In this document: piece by piece, positions 1-8,253 of the stretch | Layout of the letters: every line of letters begins with the position of its first letter | How positions within the stretch are numbered: the first letter of the stretch is position 1 | Assembly (NCBI RefSeq): GCF_900070325.1 | Contig: NZ_LN879430.1 | Location: 829,001 to 893,000, forward strand | Origin: Herbinix luporum | GTDB taxonomy: Bacteria > Bacillota > Clostridia > Lachnospirales > Lachnospiraceae | Length of the DNA: 64,000 bases | Direction of reading: 5' to 3' | Notes under the pieces: model-generated | Database searches by the model: none | What the model saw: the letters and a program-made list of their open reading frames with translations, nothing else | Told to the model about the DNA's origin: nothing | Made by a program: the position numbers and the translations under genes

Positions 1-164
1 GAAAATCTATTCTTCTTATTTCATCAGAACTTCCTGAATTAATCGGTATCTGTGACAGGATCTATATTATGAATGAGGGAAAGATGGTAGGAGAAGTAGC
101 AAAAGAAAAAGCAAGTCAGGAATATATTATGGGACAGATATTAAAATCTAGTAAAGGAGCGTAA
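1..164 (+). CDS. Sugar ABC transporter ATP-binding protein (C-terminal end, partial)
   Basis: The window opens inside this gene; only the last 54 codons are present, read from base 3. The tail contains SSELPELIGICDRIYIMNEG, the typical end of the second nucleotide-binding domain of double-ATPase monosaccharide importers (MglA/XylG/GguA type), where the SSELPE segment follows the D-loop and H-loop region. The stop lies two bases before the ATG of the permease gene, so the two are one operon and probably translationally coupled. The role would be powering sugar uptake through that permease. The substrate cannot be told from this fragment; the GguA/MmsA subgroup is suggested by the partner. Confidence 0.85.
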   Translation, partial: KSILLISSELPELIGICDRIYIMNEGKMVGEVAKEKASQEYIMGQILKSSKGA

Positions 165-166
165 CT

Positions 167-1336
167 ATGGATAAGGTAAAGAACATATTAAAGAAGAATA
201 CGATGCTTGCGGCGCTTATTATTGTAACTATTATCTTTGCCATAGGTACAAATGGGAAGCTACTGTATCCTAGAAATGTTGCCATATTAATAGGGCAAAA
301 CAGTTATGTGGTTATACTTGCTGTGGGTATGCTCTTATGTATACTTACAGGGGGAAATATTGACTTATCTATAGGATCAATTGTTGCACTTATAGGAGCT
401 ATAGGGGGAACTTTAATTGTAAACATGAAGCTAAACATATGGGTAGCGGTTATAATCTGTCTTTTAGTAGGAATTCTTATAGGTATATGGCAGGGATTTT
501 GGATAGCATATATTCGAATACCTGCTTTTATCGTAACCTTGGCAGGAATGCTAATTTGGAGAGGATTAGCATTAATAGTCCTAGATGGTTTGACTATCAA
601 CCCGTTTCCCGATAATTATTTAAAGTTATTTAACAGTAATATACCAGATATTTTTGGAGGCAGAATTAATATAACATCTATATTAATCGGTTTTCTAATC
701 TGTATCTTCTACATAGGTATGCAAATATTGGGAAGGATAAATACAATTAAAAAGGGCTACCAGCCTAAAAAACTTTCATCCATACTTATAAAAACCACGG
801 TACTATGTTTTGTTATTATGCTTCTTGCATATACCTTGGCAAAGCATGAAGGTATACCTGTAATTCTACTTATTCTAACGGTGGTAATACTGATTTATTC
901 ATATTTTACAAGGAAAACCGTACCCGGCCGTTATATATATGCCATGGGTGGAAATGAAAAGGCAGCAAAGCTTTCGGGAATTAATACAAATCGGATTTTA
1001 TTCTTTACTTATGTAAATATGGCCTTTCTAAGTGCTTTAGCTGCCTTGGTCTGTGTTGCCCGGTTTAATTCTGCCGCACCTACGGCAGGCCAGAACTACG
1101 AGATGGATGCCATAGGATCCTGTTTTATAGGGGGAGCTTCCGCATACGGTGGCATAGGCAAGGTTTCCGGAGTGGTTATAGGAGCAATATTTATGGGGGT
1201 CCTAAATAACGGTATGTCTATAATGGGTATAGATATGAATGTACAAAAGGTAGTAAAAGGATTAGTTCTTTTGGCAGCTGTAGCCTTTGATGTAATATCA
1301 AAATCAAGACATCTTGCATTCCATCAAAAAACCTGA
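167..1336 (+). CDS. mmsB: Multiple-monosaccharide ABC transporter permease (GguB/MmsB-like)
   Basis: Integral membrane permease of a monosaccharide importer (BPD_transp_2 family), 389 residues, the length of the GguB/MmsB subgroup rather than the shorter RbsC type. Many hydrophobic helices run from residue 13 to about 380. The family signature region GGNIDLSIGS lies near residues 63-72, and the later GGNEKAAKLSGIN and GSCFIGGASAYGG stretches are also typical. A basic cytoplasmic loop sits around residues 190-210. It starts two bases after the ATPase stop and has an AAAGGAG ribosome site inside that gene's end. No periplasmic sugar-binding protein is visible; it would lie upstream of the window. 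Substrates of relatives include xylose, arabinose, glucose and galactose; which apply here is not visible. Confidence 0.88.
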   Translation: MDKVKNILKKNTMLAALIIVTIIFAIGTNGKLLYPRNVAILIGQNSYVVILAVGMLLCILTGGNIDLSIGSIVALIGAIGGTLIVNMKLNIWVAVIICLLVGILIGIWQGFWIAYIRIPAFIVTLAGMLIWRGLALIVLDGLTINPFPDNYLKLFNSNIPDIFGGRINITSILIGFLICIFYIGMQILGRINTIKKGYQPKKLSSILIKTTVLCFVIMLLAYTLAKHEGIPVILLILTVVILIYSYFTRKTVPGRYIYAMGGNEKAAKLSGINTNRILFFTYVNMAFLSALAALVCVARFNSAAPTAGQNYEMDAIGSCFIGGASAYGGIGKVSGVVIGAIFMGVLNNGMSIMGIDMNVQKVVKGLVLLAAVAFDVISKSRHLAFHQKT

Positions 1337-1355
1337 TAGAATTGTCTCAATTATC

Positions 1356-1389
1356 CGGTGACAGGTACTTTTAAAAGTACCTGTCACCG
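1356..1389. repeat. Perfect 34-bp palindrome, REP-like element
   Basis: The 17-base arm CGGTGACAGGTACTTTT is followed immediately by its exact reverse complement, with no spacer. No T-run follows on either strand, so it is not a standard intrinsic terminator, although it could stop or stabilise mRNA. The GTGACAGG...CCTGTCAC arms resemble REP palindromes mobilised by TnpA-REP (RAYT) transposases. No second copy and no transposase was seen in this window. Confidence 0.7.
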
Positions 1390-1409
1390 ATCAAACAGGA
1401 GGGTAAAAC

Positions 1410-1724
1410 ATGAATGAAGAATTAAGTTATCTTGATGCTGATCTAAAGGGTTTATTTGTGGAAACAAAATATGATGATATGAAAAAATTGTTAGATGAAA
1501 GGTCCGATGAAGAGGTAAAAGAAATATACAATCATAATTGGGGTATAATAAAAAAATATTATGACAATGAGAATTTTGATTTACTGCAAAAACATATTAA
1601 ATTTGTGGCATATTCATGTTTTGTAATAGAATATGCCCAGGATCGGGGATTAATTGGTGAAGATGTATTTGGTATTATGATGGCTGTATTTAATGATATA
1701 TATGAAATAAGAAATAAAGAGTAA
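1410..1724 (+). CDS. Small hypothetical protein, acidic and helical
   Basis: A 104-residue protein of unrecognised family. It starts at an ATG with a strong ACAGGAGGG ribosome site eight bases upstream, and its base composition matches its neighbours, so it is likely real. There is no signal peptide, membrane segment or metal-binding motif. The sequence is rich in Asp, Glu and Lys and predicts as mostly alpha-helical; a cysteine pair-like feature is absent. It follows the sugar permease gene after a REP-like palindrome and precedes the asnA promoter, so it may form its own transcript. No function can be assigned. Confidence 0.7.
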   Translation: MNEELSYLDADLKGLFVETKYDDMKKLLDERSDEEVKEIYNHNWGIIKKYYDNENFDLLQKHIKFVAYSCFVIEYAQDRGLIGEDVFGIMMAVFNDIYEIRNKE

Positions 1725-1727
1725 CAG

Positions 1728-1756
1728 TTGACAAAGTTCCCTTATAATTGTAAAAT
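1728..1756 (+). promoter_or_regulatory. Sigma-A-type promoter for asnA
   Basis: TTGACA at 1728-1733 and TAAAAT at 1751-1756 are separated by 17 bases, close to the vegetative consensus. Transcription would start near 1763, about 50 bases before the asnA start. That leader is too short for a T-box. Confidence 0.75.
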
Positions 1757-1814
1757 GTGCTACACATTCTTTTTTATAATAAACAAGGGATGAAGTAAGG
1801 ATTGGGAGGTAGTA

Positions 1815-2822
1815 ATGAAATTTGTAATCCCCGAAGGCTATAAGCCACAATTAAGTATTAAAGAAACAGAAATTGCTATTAAAGAAGTAAAGGATTTTTT
1901 TGAAAGAGAACTGGCAAAACAGTTAAATCTTATTAGGGTTTCGGCACCATTATTCGTAAAAGCTGAGTCTGGCTTAAATGATAATTTAAGTGGCGTTGAA
2001 AGACCGGTTGCTTTTGGAATTAAGGAGCAGAACGATCAAATGGTTGAAATTGTACACTCCCTGGCAAAATGGAAGAGACAAGCCCTAAAGCGTTATGGTT
2101 TTGAGCTAGGTGAAGGTTTATATACAGATATGTATGCCATTCGCAGAGATGAGGAGACCGATAATATACATTCGATTCTAGTGGATCAATGGGATTGGGA
2201 AAAGATCATTAATAAAAGTGATAGAAATGAAGAAACCTTAAAAGATATTGTAAGGCATGTATATAAGGCTCTTAAAAACACTGAAATATTTATTGCAAAT
2301 AAATATGATTATGTAAAGGAAATTCTTCCTGATGATATATACTTTATTACATCACAGGAGCTTGAGGATCGCTATCCTAACCTTACTTCTAAGGAAAGGG
2401 AGTATGAAATATCAAAGGAAAAGAAAGCCGTATTTATTATGCAGATTGGCGGTGCTTTAGCTTCCGGTAAGCCCCATGATGGAAGAGCTCCTGACTATGA
2501 TGATTGGAAATTAAACGGTGATATTATTGTATATTATCCCGTACTTGATATTGCCATGGAATTTTCTTCTATGGGTATCCGTGTAGATGAAGAAAGCCTT
2601 AAAGAACAGCTTACCATTAGCGGTTGCCTAGACAGAGCCCAGTTGCCATTCCAAAAGGCACTGCTAAATAAGGAACTTCCCTATACCGTAGGTGGAGGTA
2701 TTGGTCAATCTAGAATATGTATGTTCTATCTGCGTAAAGCCCACATAGGAGAAGTTCAAGCCTCTGTGTGGCCTGAGGATGTTATGAATGAAGCAGAAAA
2801 AAGAGGAATTATCCTTTTATAG
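1815..2822 (+). CDS. asnA: Aspartate-ammonia ligase (asparagine synthetase A)
   Basis: Makes asparagine from aspartate and ammonia with ATP going to AMP and pyrophosphate, in the cytoplasm. The 335 residues match the normal AsnA length and the whole chain reads as the class II aminoacyl-tRNA synthetase-like fold of this family. Recognisable blocks include GVERPVAFGIKEQ near residue 59, SLAKWKRQALKRYGF near 82, YTDMYAIRRDE near 104, a central QIGGALASGKPHDGRAPDYDDW region, and the C-terminal GGGIGQSRICMFYLRKAHIGE motif 3-like arginine loop. The ATG follows a GGGAGG ribosome site. It is monocistronic, between its own promoter and a strong terminator. Confidence 0.97.
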   Translation: MKFVIPEGYKPQLSIKETEIAIKEVKDFFERELAKQLNLIRVSAPLFVKAESGLNDNLSGVERPVAFGIKEQNDQMVEIVHSLAKWKRQALKRYGFELGEGLYTDMYAIRRDEETDNIHSILVDQWDWEKIINKSDRNEETLKDIVRHVYKALKNTEIFIANKYDYVKEILPDDIYFITSQELEDRYPNLTSKEREYEISKEKKAVFIMQIGGALASGKPHDGRAPDYDDWKLNGDIIVYYPVLDIAMEFSSMGIRVDEESLKEQLTISGCLDRAQLPFQKALLNKELPYTVGGGIGQSRICMFYLRKAHIGEVQASVWPEDVMNEAEKRGIILL

Positions 2823-2888
2823 TATTTGGATAAAATCTATTATATAAAAATATGTATGTAATATAAGAAGATGCTGTAAAAAAAATTA

Positions 2889-2934
2889 ATCTCCATAAAT
2901 TAGATTTTTCAGTCTAGTTTATGGAGATTTTTTT
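2889..2934. terminator. Bidirectional intrinsic terminator after asnA
   Basis: ATCTCCATAAA at 2889-2899 pairs with TTTATGGAGAT at 2918-2928, followed by a run of T to 2934; an A-rich stretch on the left serves the minus strand. It separates asnA from the convergent aldo/keto reductase gene. Confidence 0.88.
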
Positions 2935-2955
2935 ATAAATTATTAAAATATATCA

Positions 2956-3804
2956 TTAAAATGGTGCAGTATCAGGGTGGGATCCGATTGATCCCTTGGC
3001 TTCAAGAACTTTCATAGCCTCTATATCTTCATCGGATAACTGAAAATCAAAGATATCAGCATTTTCTATAATTCTCTCCCTTTTTGAAGCCTTTGGAAGA
3101 GGTATAAATCCATGCTGGATACTCCAGCGTAGCAATACCTGAGCCACTGATTTATTATATTTTTTAGCAGTTTCAACTAATACAGGGTGGCTAAAATCTC
3201 CTCGTATTAAGGGACTATAGGCCTCAACTATAATTCTATGATTCTTGCAATATTCCACAATATCCCTTTGGACAAATTGGGGATGTAGTTCCAGCTGATT
3301 AACCATAGGGGCCACGGTTGCAGTTTCTAGTAAGGCCTCCAAATGAGTTTCTAAAAAGTTACTAACCCCGATAGCTTTAATCTTGCCTGCCTTATAAAGT
3401 TCTTCAAATGCTTTCCAGGTACCTTCATTTGCTTCTTTCCACATATCCCTTATAGCCAGAGGTCTTGGCCAATGAATCAGATATAAATCCAAGTACTCAA
3501 TATCCAAATTCTCCATTGTCATTTCAAATTCTTTCATGGTCTTTTCGTAACCGTGGCTATTATTACTTAATTTTGATGTTACAAATAACTCATTTCTTTT
3601 AAGACCGCAAGTACGGATAGCCTTACCGACAGATTTTTCATTACCATACATAAAAGCGGTATCAATATGTCGGTATCCGCAGTCAATGGCTGTCTTAATA
3701 ATATCCACAGTGGTATCTGCTTCAGGGAGTTTCCATGTTCCGAAGCCTATGCAGGGGATTTTTCCTCCGTTGGATAAAACATAATAGTCATTGATGCTAT
3801 TCAT
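2956..3804 (-). CDS. Aldo/keto reductase
   Basis: NADPH-dependent reductase of the AKR TIM-barrel family, 282 residues, cytoplasmic. The catalytic tetrad is visible: Asp48 (in GYRHIDTAFMYGNE), Tyr53, Lys78 (in VTSKLS) and His111 (in YLIHWPRP). The ISVSNF-type block appears as AIGVSNFLE, and the C-terminal PKASKRERIIENADIFDF loop is the usual cofactor-phosphate binding region. The frame stays open six codons upstream to 3822, but the GGAGGAA ribosome site falls inside that extension, so the ATG at 3804 is chosen. It is the last gene of a leftward operon with the HAD phosphatase and GNAT genes. The substrate is unknown; relatives reduce 2,5-diketo-gluconate and other carbonyls. Confidence 0.93.
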   Translation of the reverse strand: MNSINDYYVLSNGGKIPCIGFGTWKLPEADTTVDIIKTAIDCGYRHIDTAFMYGNEKSVGKAIRTCGLKRNELFVTSKLSNNSHGYEKTMKEFEMTMENLDIEYLDLYLIHWPRPLAIRDMWKEANEGTWKAFEELYKAGKIKAIGVSNFLETHLEALLETATVAPMVNQLELHPQFVQRDIVEYCKNHRIIVEAYSPLIRGDFSHPVLVETAKKYNKSVAQVLLRWSIQHGFIPLPKASKRERIIENADIFDFQLSDEDIEAMKVLEAKGSIGSHPDTAPF

Positions 3805-3846
3805 AGTAGTTCCTCCTTCCAAAAAGCATAATCTTTTGCTGCAGGC

Positions 3847-4692
3847 TTAAATTTCAACTTTTTCTTTAATCCATAGGGCTATGGAATCTTCTGTATTTCT
3901 TCCTATTATTCCATCTGCTTTAAGTTTCAATTCCTTTATTGCATTCTCCACAGCATAAAATTTATCGCAGGCCTTAAGTAAGGCTATATCATTTTGATTA
4001 TCACCAAAACCTATAATATTCTCCACTGAAAGATAGCTGCGGAGAAATTGTACACCATGGTATTTTGAGGCTTTCCTAGAGAAAATCTCAAGATACCACA
4101 TATCCTTTGCGTAATTATCCCTATAGAATACACTATTTATATTAGGAAAAGTCTGAATTATCCGGTATATAGGCTCTAACTTCTCTTTATAATCCATTAG
4201 AACAAAATATATAAGGGGTTCATCCATTAAGAGGGAAAATTTATTGACAGCTATAAAAGGTTTATTGTATCTTTTAATCCTCTCTTCATAAAAATCTATA
4301 AGGGCCTTATTGCTTAGATCTTCATAGTAGGTGGAAAGCTCACCCTCTTTTATAGTATACATAAAACCTTTCAAACTATTTTCTTCAATTATAGATATCA
4401 GTAGACGGATATCTTCCTTATTAAAAGCTTCAATATTGATATATTCCTTCTTTATAGGGTCATAGATACATACACCGTTCATCAAAATTATTGGAAGGGT
4501 CAGTTTAAGGTCATTTATTATATACTTAACAGAGGCAATACTCCTTGCGGTGGCTATGGTAAATAGAATCCCCTTATCCATTAAACTGTTTAATATATTT
4601 ATGGTTCTATGGGTAAGTTTAGCTTCGTTGTTAAGGAGAGTTCCGTCTAAATCAGAGACATAAAGGGTCTTAGACAGAAGCTTACTTTTCAT
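3847..4692 (-). CDS. HAD-superfamily (Cof-type) sugar-phosphatase
   Basis: A 281-residue haloacid dehalogenase-like hydrolase of the Cof/HAD-IIB group, which usually dephosphorylates sugar phosphates or flavin mononucleotide. The nucleophile and acid/base aspartates are in YVSDLDGTL (Asp14, Asp16). Motif II is TIATARS, motif III lysine lies before the C-terminal GFGDNQNDIALL, which supplies the Mg-binding aspartates. The cap domain between motifs II and III is large, as in Cof proteins. The frame is open to 4725, but the GGGAGG ribosome site lies just before the ATG at 4692, which overlaps the end of the GNAT gene by 11 bases. The substrate is not predictable. Confidence 0.9.
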   Translation of the reverse strand: MKSKLLSKTLYVSDLDGTLLNNEAKLTHRTINILNSLMDKGILFTIATARSIASVKYIINDLKLTLPIILMNGVCIYDPIKKEYINIEAFNKEDIRLLISIIEENSLKGFMYTIKEGELSTYYEDLSNKALIDFYEERIKRYNKPFIAVNKFSLLMDEPLIYFVLMDYKEKLEPIYRIIQTFPNINSVFYRDNYAKDMWYLEIFSRKASKYHGVQFLRSYLSVENIIGFGDNQNDIALLKACDKFYAVENAIKELKLKADGIIGRNTEDSIALWIKEKVEI

Positions 4693-5281
4693 TGGAACCT
4701 CCCAAATCATCCTTAAGAAGACCAAAGATATAATAATCTGTCATTACATTTAAAATAGCTCCGTTTCTTATATGGCCCTCCTGTCTAAAGCCTAGTTTTT
4801 CTGCAATTCTTGCAGAGGCGGGATTATTTGTAAAACACCGTATTTGCAGCCTCTCAAGTTTTAGAGTCTCAAAGGCAAAGTTAACAATTGCTTGTCCGGC
4901 TTCTGTAGCATAACCATGGCCCCAATAGTTCTTATTTAGCCGATATCCTATATCAGCCTGAAGGTCAAGCTGAAAATCATATAGAACAATTTCACCGATA
5001 ACTTTACGGTTTTCTTTTAATTCCATAAGCCAGGTCAGTTCTCGGCCGGCTTTGTATTCCTTCATAGTTTCGTTATAATGAAAATCCAGCTTAAGTTGTT
5101 TTATAGGCCTTTTATCCGGATTTCTTTTTTCGTCATAAAGTCCCCAAAAACGGTATACACTGTAATCATTAATAAATTCTAAGCTATCCCTACCATCACT
5201 GTCACTTAAAGTAATTTGACGTAGAAGCAGGCGTTTGGTTTCTATAGAAGGCAGGGTTGGGAAGTATTTGGTAAAATCCAA
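4682..5281 (-). CDS. GNAT-family N-acetyltransferase (RimJ/RimL type)
   Basis: A 199-residue acetyl-CoA-dependent acetyltransferase. The N-terminal TKRLLLRQITLSD is the hallmark of the RimJ/RimL subgroup that acetylates ribosomal protein N-termini and many other substrates. The acetyl-CoA binding segment lies around NYWGHGYATEAGQAIVNFAF, followed by the RCFTNNPASARIAEKLGF block typical of motif A/B. It uses a TTG start with an AAAGGAG site ten bases upstream. It heads the three-gene leftward operon and its stop overlaps the HAD gene start. A spermidine or antibiotic acetylating role is equally possible. Confidence 0.88.
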   Translation of the reverse strand: MDFTKYFPTLPSIETKRLLLRQITLSDSDGRDSLEFINDYSVYRFWGLYDEKRNPDKRPIKQLKLDFHYNETMKEYKAGRELTWLMELKENRKVIGEIVLYDFQLDLQADIGYRLNKNYWGHGYATEAGQAIVNFAFETLKLERLQIRCFTNNPASARIAEKLGFRQEGHIRNGAILNVMTDYYIFGLLKDDLGGSNEK

Positions 5282-5326
5282 TCTTATTCTCCTTTCTCAC
5301 ATAGGATTTCCGGTCAATATAAGCTT

Positions 5327-5355
5327 ATTATCCTACATAAGGAAAGAATTATCAA
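5327..5355 (-). promoter_or_regulatory. Candidate promoter for the GNAT-HAD-AKR operon
   Basis: On the minus strand TTGATA (5355-5350) and GATAAT (5332-5327) are 17 bases apart, about 45 bases upstream of the GNAT TTG start. The spacing is ideal; the -10 is one base off consensus. Confidence 0.45.
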
Positions 5356-5418
5356 TCTTATAGCACAGAAATATAGGTATAAATATTAATTATCATGTTA
5401 AATAACCCTATAATACAA

Positions 5419-5988
5419 CTAAATACAACTTTCAACAAAAATTTTAACACCGATTAAAATTAATAAGATTCCCCCGCCTAATTTTGCCCTGATACCTAAC
5501 AGGACACCGAACTTACGGCCGATGTAAACCCCAAATGCACAGCAAAGAAATGTAATAATTGCTATTATTATAGATGTGGTTGCAATATTGGCATTAATTG
5601 CTGCTAAGCTGACACCAACAGCTAATGCATCGATGCTGGTTGCAATACCTTGAAGGGTTAAATTCTTTGCGGAAAAAATATTCTTTGTACCACATACATT
5701 TTCAGTATCTCTATGCTCTTTTATAGCCTCAACTATCATATTAATACCAATTATACCAAGTAAAAATAGGGCCACATAGTGTTGATACCGGGTAATAACA
5801 TCAGTAAAAGTATTACCTAATACGTAACCGATAACAGGCATAATTCCTTGGAAGCCTCCAAAGGTAAGGGCAGTGGTGTAAACATTTTTGGCAGTGATTT
5901 TTTTACTGCACATTCCGTTGGTAATTGATACAGCAAATGCATCCGTAGCTAAGCAAAAGCCAAGAAGTATCTGAGTTAATAAATCCAT
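5419..5988 (-). CDS. mntP: MntP-family manganese efflux pump
   Basis: A 189-residue membrane protein with about six helices, the normal size of MntP (UPF0059). The conserved acidic signatures are present: ATDAFAVSITNGM in the first helix and SIDALAVGVSLA in the fourth, both carrying aspartates essential in MntP. It expels Mn2+ from the cytoplasm and protects against manganese excess. The gene is monocistronic on the minus strand. Its mRNA leader contains a yybP-ykoY aptamer and an intrinsic terminator, so expression should rise when Mn2+ is high. That coupling strongly supports the functional call. Confidence 0.95.
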   Translation of the reverse strand: MDLLTQILLGFCLATDAFAVSITNGMCSKKITAKNVYTTALTFGGFQGIMPVIGYVLGNTFTDVITRYQHYVALFLLGIIGINMIVEAIKEHRDTENVCGTKNIFSAKNLTLQGIATSIDALAVGVSLAAINANIATTSIIIAIITFLCCAFGVYIGRKFGVLLGIRAKLGGGILLILIGVKIFVESCI

Positions 5989-6046
5989 ATAAATATCCTC
6001 ACATATTCCGTATTTTTTTATGGTGGGAATATATATTAAGACTCAC

Positions 6047-6085
6047 AATAAAACTCATGCATGGTTATTTAAGCCATACATGAGT
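6047..6085 (-). terminator. Riboswitch-controlled terminator in the mntP leader
   Basis: On the minus strand ACTCATG.ATGG (from 6085) pairs with CCAT.CATGAGT (to 6053), followed by TTTATT. It abuts the 3' end of the aptamer (GAGACTCATG shares bases with both), so aptamer folding and terminator formation can exclude one another. Confidence 0.8.
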
Positions 6086-6184
6086 CTCGTTCTTTAAGGC
6101 AAGCCAGATTTGCACGGTGTACAAATCAAGATGTTGACTTCCACACATACCTAATATACAAGGTATGCAAACTACTCCCTCATA
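6083..6184 (-). promoter_or_regulatory. yybP-ykoY manganese riboswitch aptamer
   Basis: Minus-strand leader of mntP. The 5' conserved strand AGGGAGTAGTTTG (from 6180), the central GAAGTCAACATC, the CTGGCTTGCCTTAAAG segment and the 3' loop AACGAGACT occur in the order and spacing expected for this class. Between them a hairpin forms from GCATACCT and AGGTATG. The class senses Mn2+ and commonly controls MntP-type exporters. Identification is by eye, not by covariance model. Confidence 0.85.
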
Positions 6185-6201
6185 ATATTATATTAAATAG
6201 A

Positions 6202-6230
6202 AGTTTAGCATATCTATAATTTAAATTCAA
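6202..6230 (-). promoter_or_regulatory. Candidate promoter for the mntP riboswitch transcript
   Basis: TTGAAT (6230-6225) and TAAACT (6207-6202) on the minus strand are 17 bases apart, placing the start just upstream of the aptamer. A perfect TATAAT at 6192-6187 without a good -35 is an alternative. Confidence 0.4.
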
Positions 6231-6310
6231 GGTTTTACTTTTTTACAATAAATTTAAATTTTTTCAAAATAGAGCAGTAAGATAAAGAATATAATTTTCT
6301 TTTAATGTAA

Positions 6311-6327
6311 TTTGCTTGATAAGCAAA
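6311..6327 (+). promoter_or_regulatory. Inverted repeat upstream of degV, possible operator
   Basis: TTTGCTT-GAT-AAGCAAA is a perfect 7-base inverted repeat about 55 bases before the degV start. The TTGCTT within it, 16 bases before TAATAT (6334-6339), could act as a -35, so a repressor bound here would block the promoter. The role is inferred. Confidence 0.35.
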
Positions 6328-6381
6328 CTTATATAATATAAAATATTTATTATAGGTTTTGATTATAAAAGGAGAGTAGAG

Positions 6382-7260
6382 ATGAGAGATTATGTTATTG
6401 TAAGTGATGCAACATTAGACTTGCCATATTCTATAATTAAGGAATATGGGATTAAAGTAATTCCCATGGGAATTGTTATAGACGATGTTGCTTATAACTA
6501 TCATCCTGATGAAATAGAATTAACTATTGATGATTTTTACAAAAGACTAAAAGAGGGAGCTAATAGCCATACAACTCAAATAACACCGATATTATTTATG
6601 GAATATTTTAAAAAGCTCTTAAATGAAGGGTTAGATATTATATATATAGGGTTTTCATCAGGATTAAGTGGTACATACAGTGCCGCAAAACTTATAGAAA
6701 AGGAACTTACTGAAGAATATCCAGAAAGTAAGATATATTGTATCGATTCAAAATGTGCCTCCATAGGAGAAGGTTTATTGGTATACCATGCGGCATTACA
6801 AAAGAAAAAGGGATTAACAATTGATGAGCTAAAGACCTGGGTCGAAGAAAACAAATATAATTCCAGGCATTGGTTTACCGTCAGTGATTTATTTTACTTA
6901 AAACGTGGAGGCAGAGTTACATCCTTTGAAGCAGTTGTAGGAACGGCTCTTCGTATCCGTCCGGTTTTAAGTACCGATGAGGATGGCAAACTGACAGTTG
7001 TTTCAAAAATCAGAGGTACAAAGGCTGAAATGGAATTTTTAATATCCAAAATGATGAAAGAGGGTATAGAACTTTCTGAGCAGACAATTATTATCGGACA
7101 TGGAGACAATCTTAATCAAGCAAAAGAATTAGAAAGCCAAATAAGAAGCAAAAATATTGTTAAGGACGTTATAATATCTCAGATTGGTCCTATTATTGGT
7201 ACCCATACGGGCCCGGGGATGCTGGCTCTAGTATATATGGGGAAGAAAGGTGATTTATAA
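6382..7260 (+). CDS. DegV family fatty-acid-binding protein
   Basis: A 292-residue DegV-fold protein. In Firmicutes such proteins (FakB group) bind fatty acids and present them to the kinase FakA, or carry lipids generally. The N-terminal VIVSDATLDLPYS block, the SHTTQITPILF segment with the conserved Thr/Ser, the GFSSGLSGTYSAA loop and FYLKRGGRVTSF, then IGTHTGPGMLALVY at the C terminus, are all family marks. An AAAGGAG site precedes the ATG. No FakA partner is nearby, so a role in membrane lipid synthesis from exogenous fatty acids is inferred from family only. Confidence 0.92.
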   Translation: MRDYVIVSDATLDLPYSIIKEYGIKVIPMGIVIDDVAYNYHPDEIELTIDDFYKRLKEGANSHTTQITPILFMEYFKKLLNEGLDIIYIGFSSGLSGTYSAAKLIEKELTEEYPESKIYCIDSKCASIGEGLLVYHAALQKKKGLTIDELKTWVEENKYNSRHWFTVSDLFYLKRGGRVTSFEAVVGTALRIRPVLSTDEDGKLTVVSKIRGTKAEMEFLISKMMKEGIELSEQTIIIGHGDNLNQAKELESQIRSKNIVKDVIISQIGPIIGTHTGPGMLALVYMGKKGDL

Positions 7261-7326
7261 AATAAAGTAATTTGTTATATAAATTTTATAATATATATTT
7301 TTATATTTTACTTTTAGGAGGAAAAG

Positions 7327-8166
7327 ATGAGAATCGGAGGAGAAATTAAAAAAAATTATAAGAATCCTGAAGAATGGTTGGGGTTGGTAAAGGAACTAAA
7401 ATATGGAGCGGTCCATGCACCTATAGGATATGATGCTTCATATGAAGAAAAGAAAGCATACTTAGATTGTGCCAAGGAAAATAATATAGTAATCGGTGAA
7501 GTAGGAGTATGGAGAAATCCCATATCCCCTAATGAGGCTGAGGCAAAAAAGAATTTGGAATACTGCAAAAAACAGCTGGCCCTGGCAGAGGAATTGGGGG
7601 CAAGGTGTTGTGTTAATATAACAGGTTCTAGGGGAGAAATCTGGGACGGCTTTTATAAGGAAAATTATGATGAAGATGTATATACCTTAATTGTGGATAC
7701 CACCAGGGAGATTATTGACAGTGTAAATCCAAAACGTACCTTTTATACCCTTGAACCTATGCCTTGGATGATACCGGATTCTCCGGATGCATACCTTCAA
7801 TTAATAAAAGATATTGACCGTAAGGCATTTGCTGTCCATCTGGATTTTACCAATATGATTAACTGTCCCATACGCTTTCTAAAAAGTGATGAATTTATTG
7901 AAGAATGTTTTACAAAATTGGGACCTTATACAAAGAGTATCCATGCTAAGGATGTTATAATGGAAAAAGCCTATCCCTGTGTAATTAAAGAAGTTATGCC
8001 GGGAAAGGGCATGCTTAACTATAATAAAATTGTACATTTAATTAACCGTCTAGGAGATGATATACCGGTATTTGTTGAGCATCTTAATACCCATGAGGAG
8101 TATTTGGAAGCTTCTACATACGTTAGAGATATTGCAGTAAGTGAAGGAATAACAGTTATACAGTAA
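7327..8166 (+). CDS. Sugar phosphate isomerase/epimerase-like TIM barrel protein
   Basis: A 279-residue protein of the xylose isomerase-like TIM barrel family (AP endonuclease 2 fold). The family's metal-ligand pattern is suggested by GEVGVWRNP, TLEPMPWM (Glu), VHLDFTNM (His/Asp), SIHAKD (His) and VFVEH (Glu) at successive strand ends. Such enzymes isomerise or epimerise sugars, inosose or hydroxypyruvate-like compounds. It has an excellent AGGAGGAAAAG site and is followed 87 bases later by an MFS transporter, which may import its substrate. The exact reaction is not determinable. Confidence 0.82.
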   Translation: MRIGGEIKKNYKNPEEWLGLVKELKYGAVHAPIGYDASYEEKKAYLDCAKENNIVIGEVGVWRNPISPNEAEAKKNLEYCKKQLALAEELGARCCVNITGSRGEIWDGFYKENYDEDVYTLIVDTTREIIDSVNPKRTFYTLEPMPWMIPDSPDAYLQLIKDIDRKAFAVHLDFTNMINCPIRFLKSDEFIEECFTKLGPYTKSIHAKDVIMEKAYPCVIKEVMPGKGMLNYNKIVHLINRLGDDIPVFVEHLNTHEEYLEASTYVRDIAVSEGITVIQ

Positions 8167-8253
8167 AGTCATGGTGCCCTAACTAAAAGTAATAATTAAG
8201 TTGTATTAATACCTATAAATATAAATACCAATTATGGTTAATAGGAGGATAAG

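Noticed and set aside
1763..1814. T-box leader before asnA
   Set aside because: The leader is only about 50 bases and lacks T-box elements.
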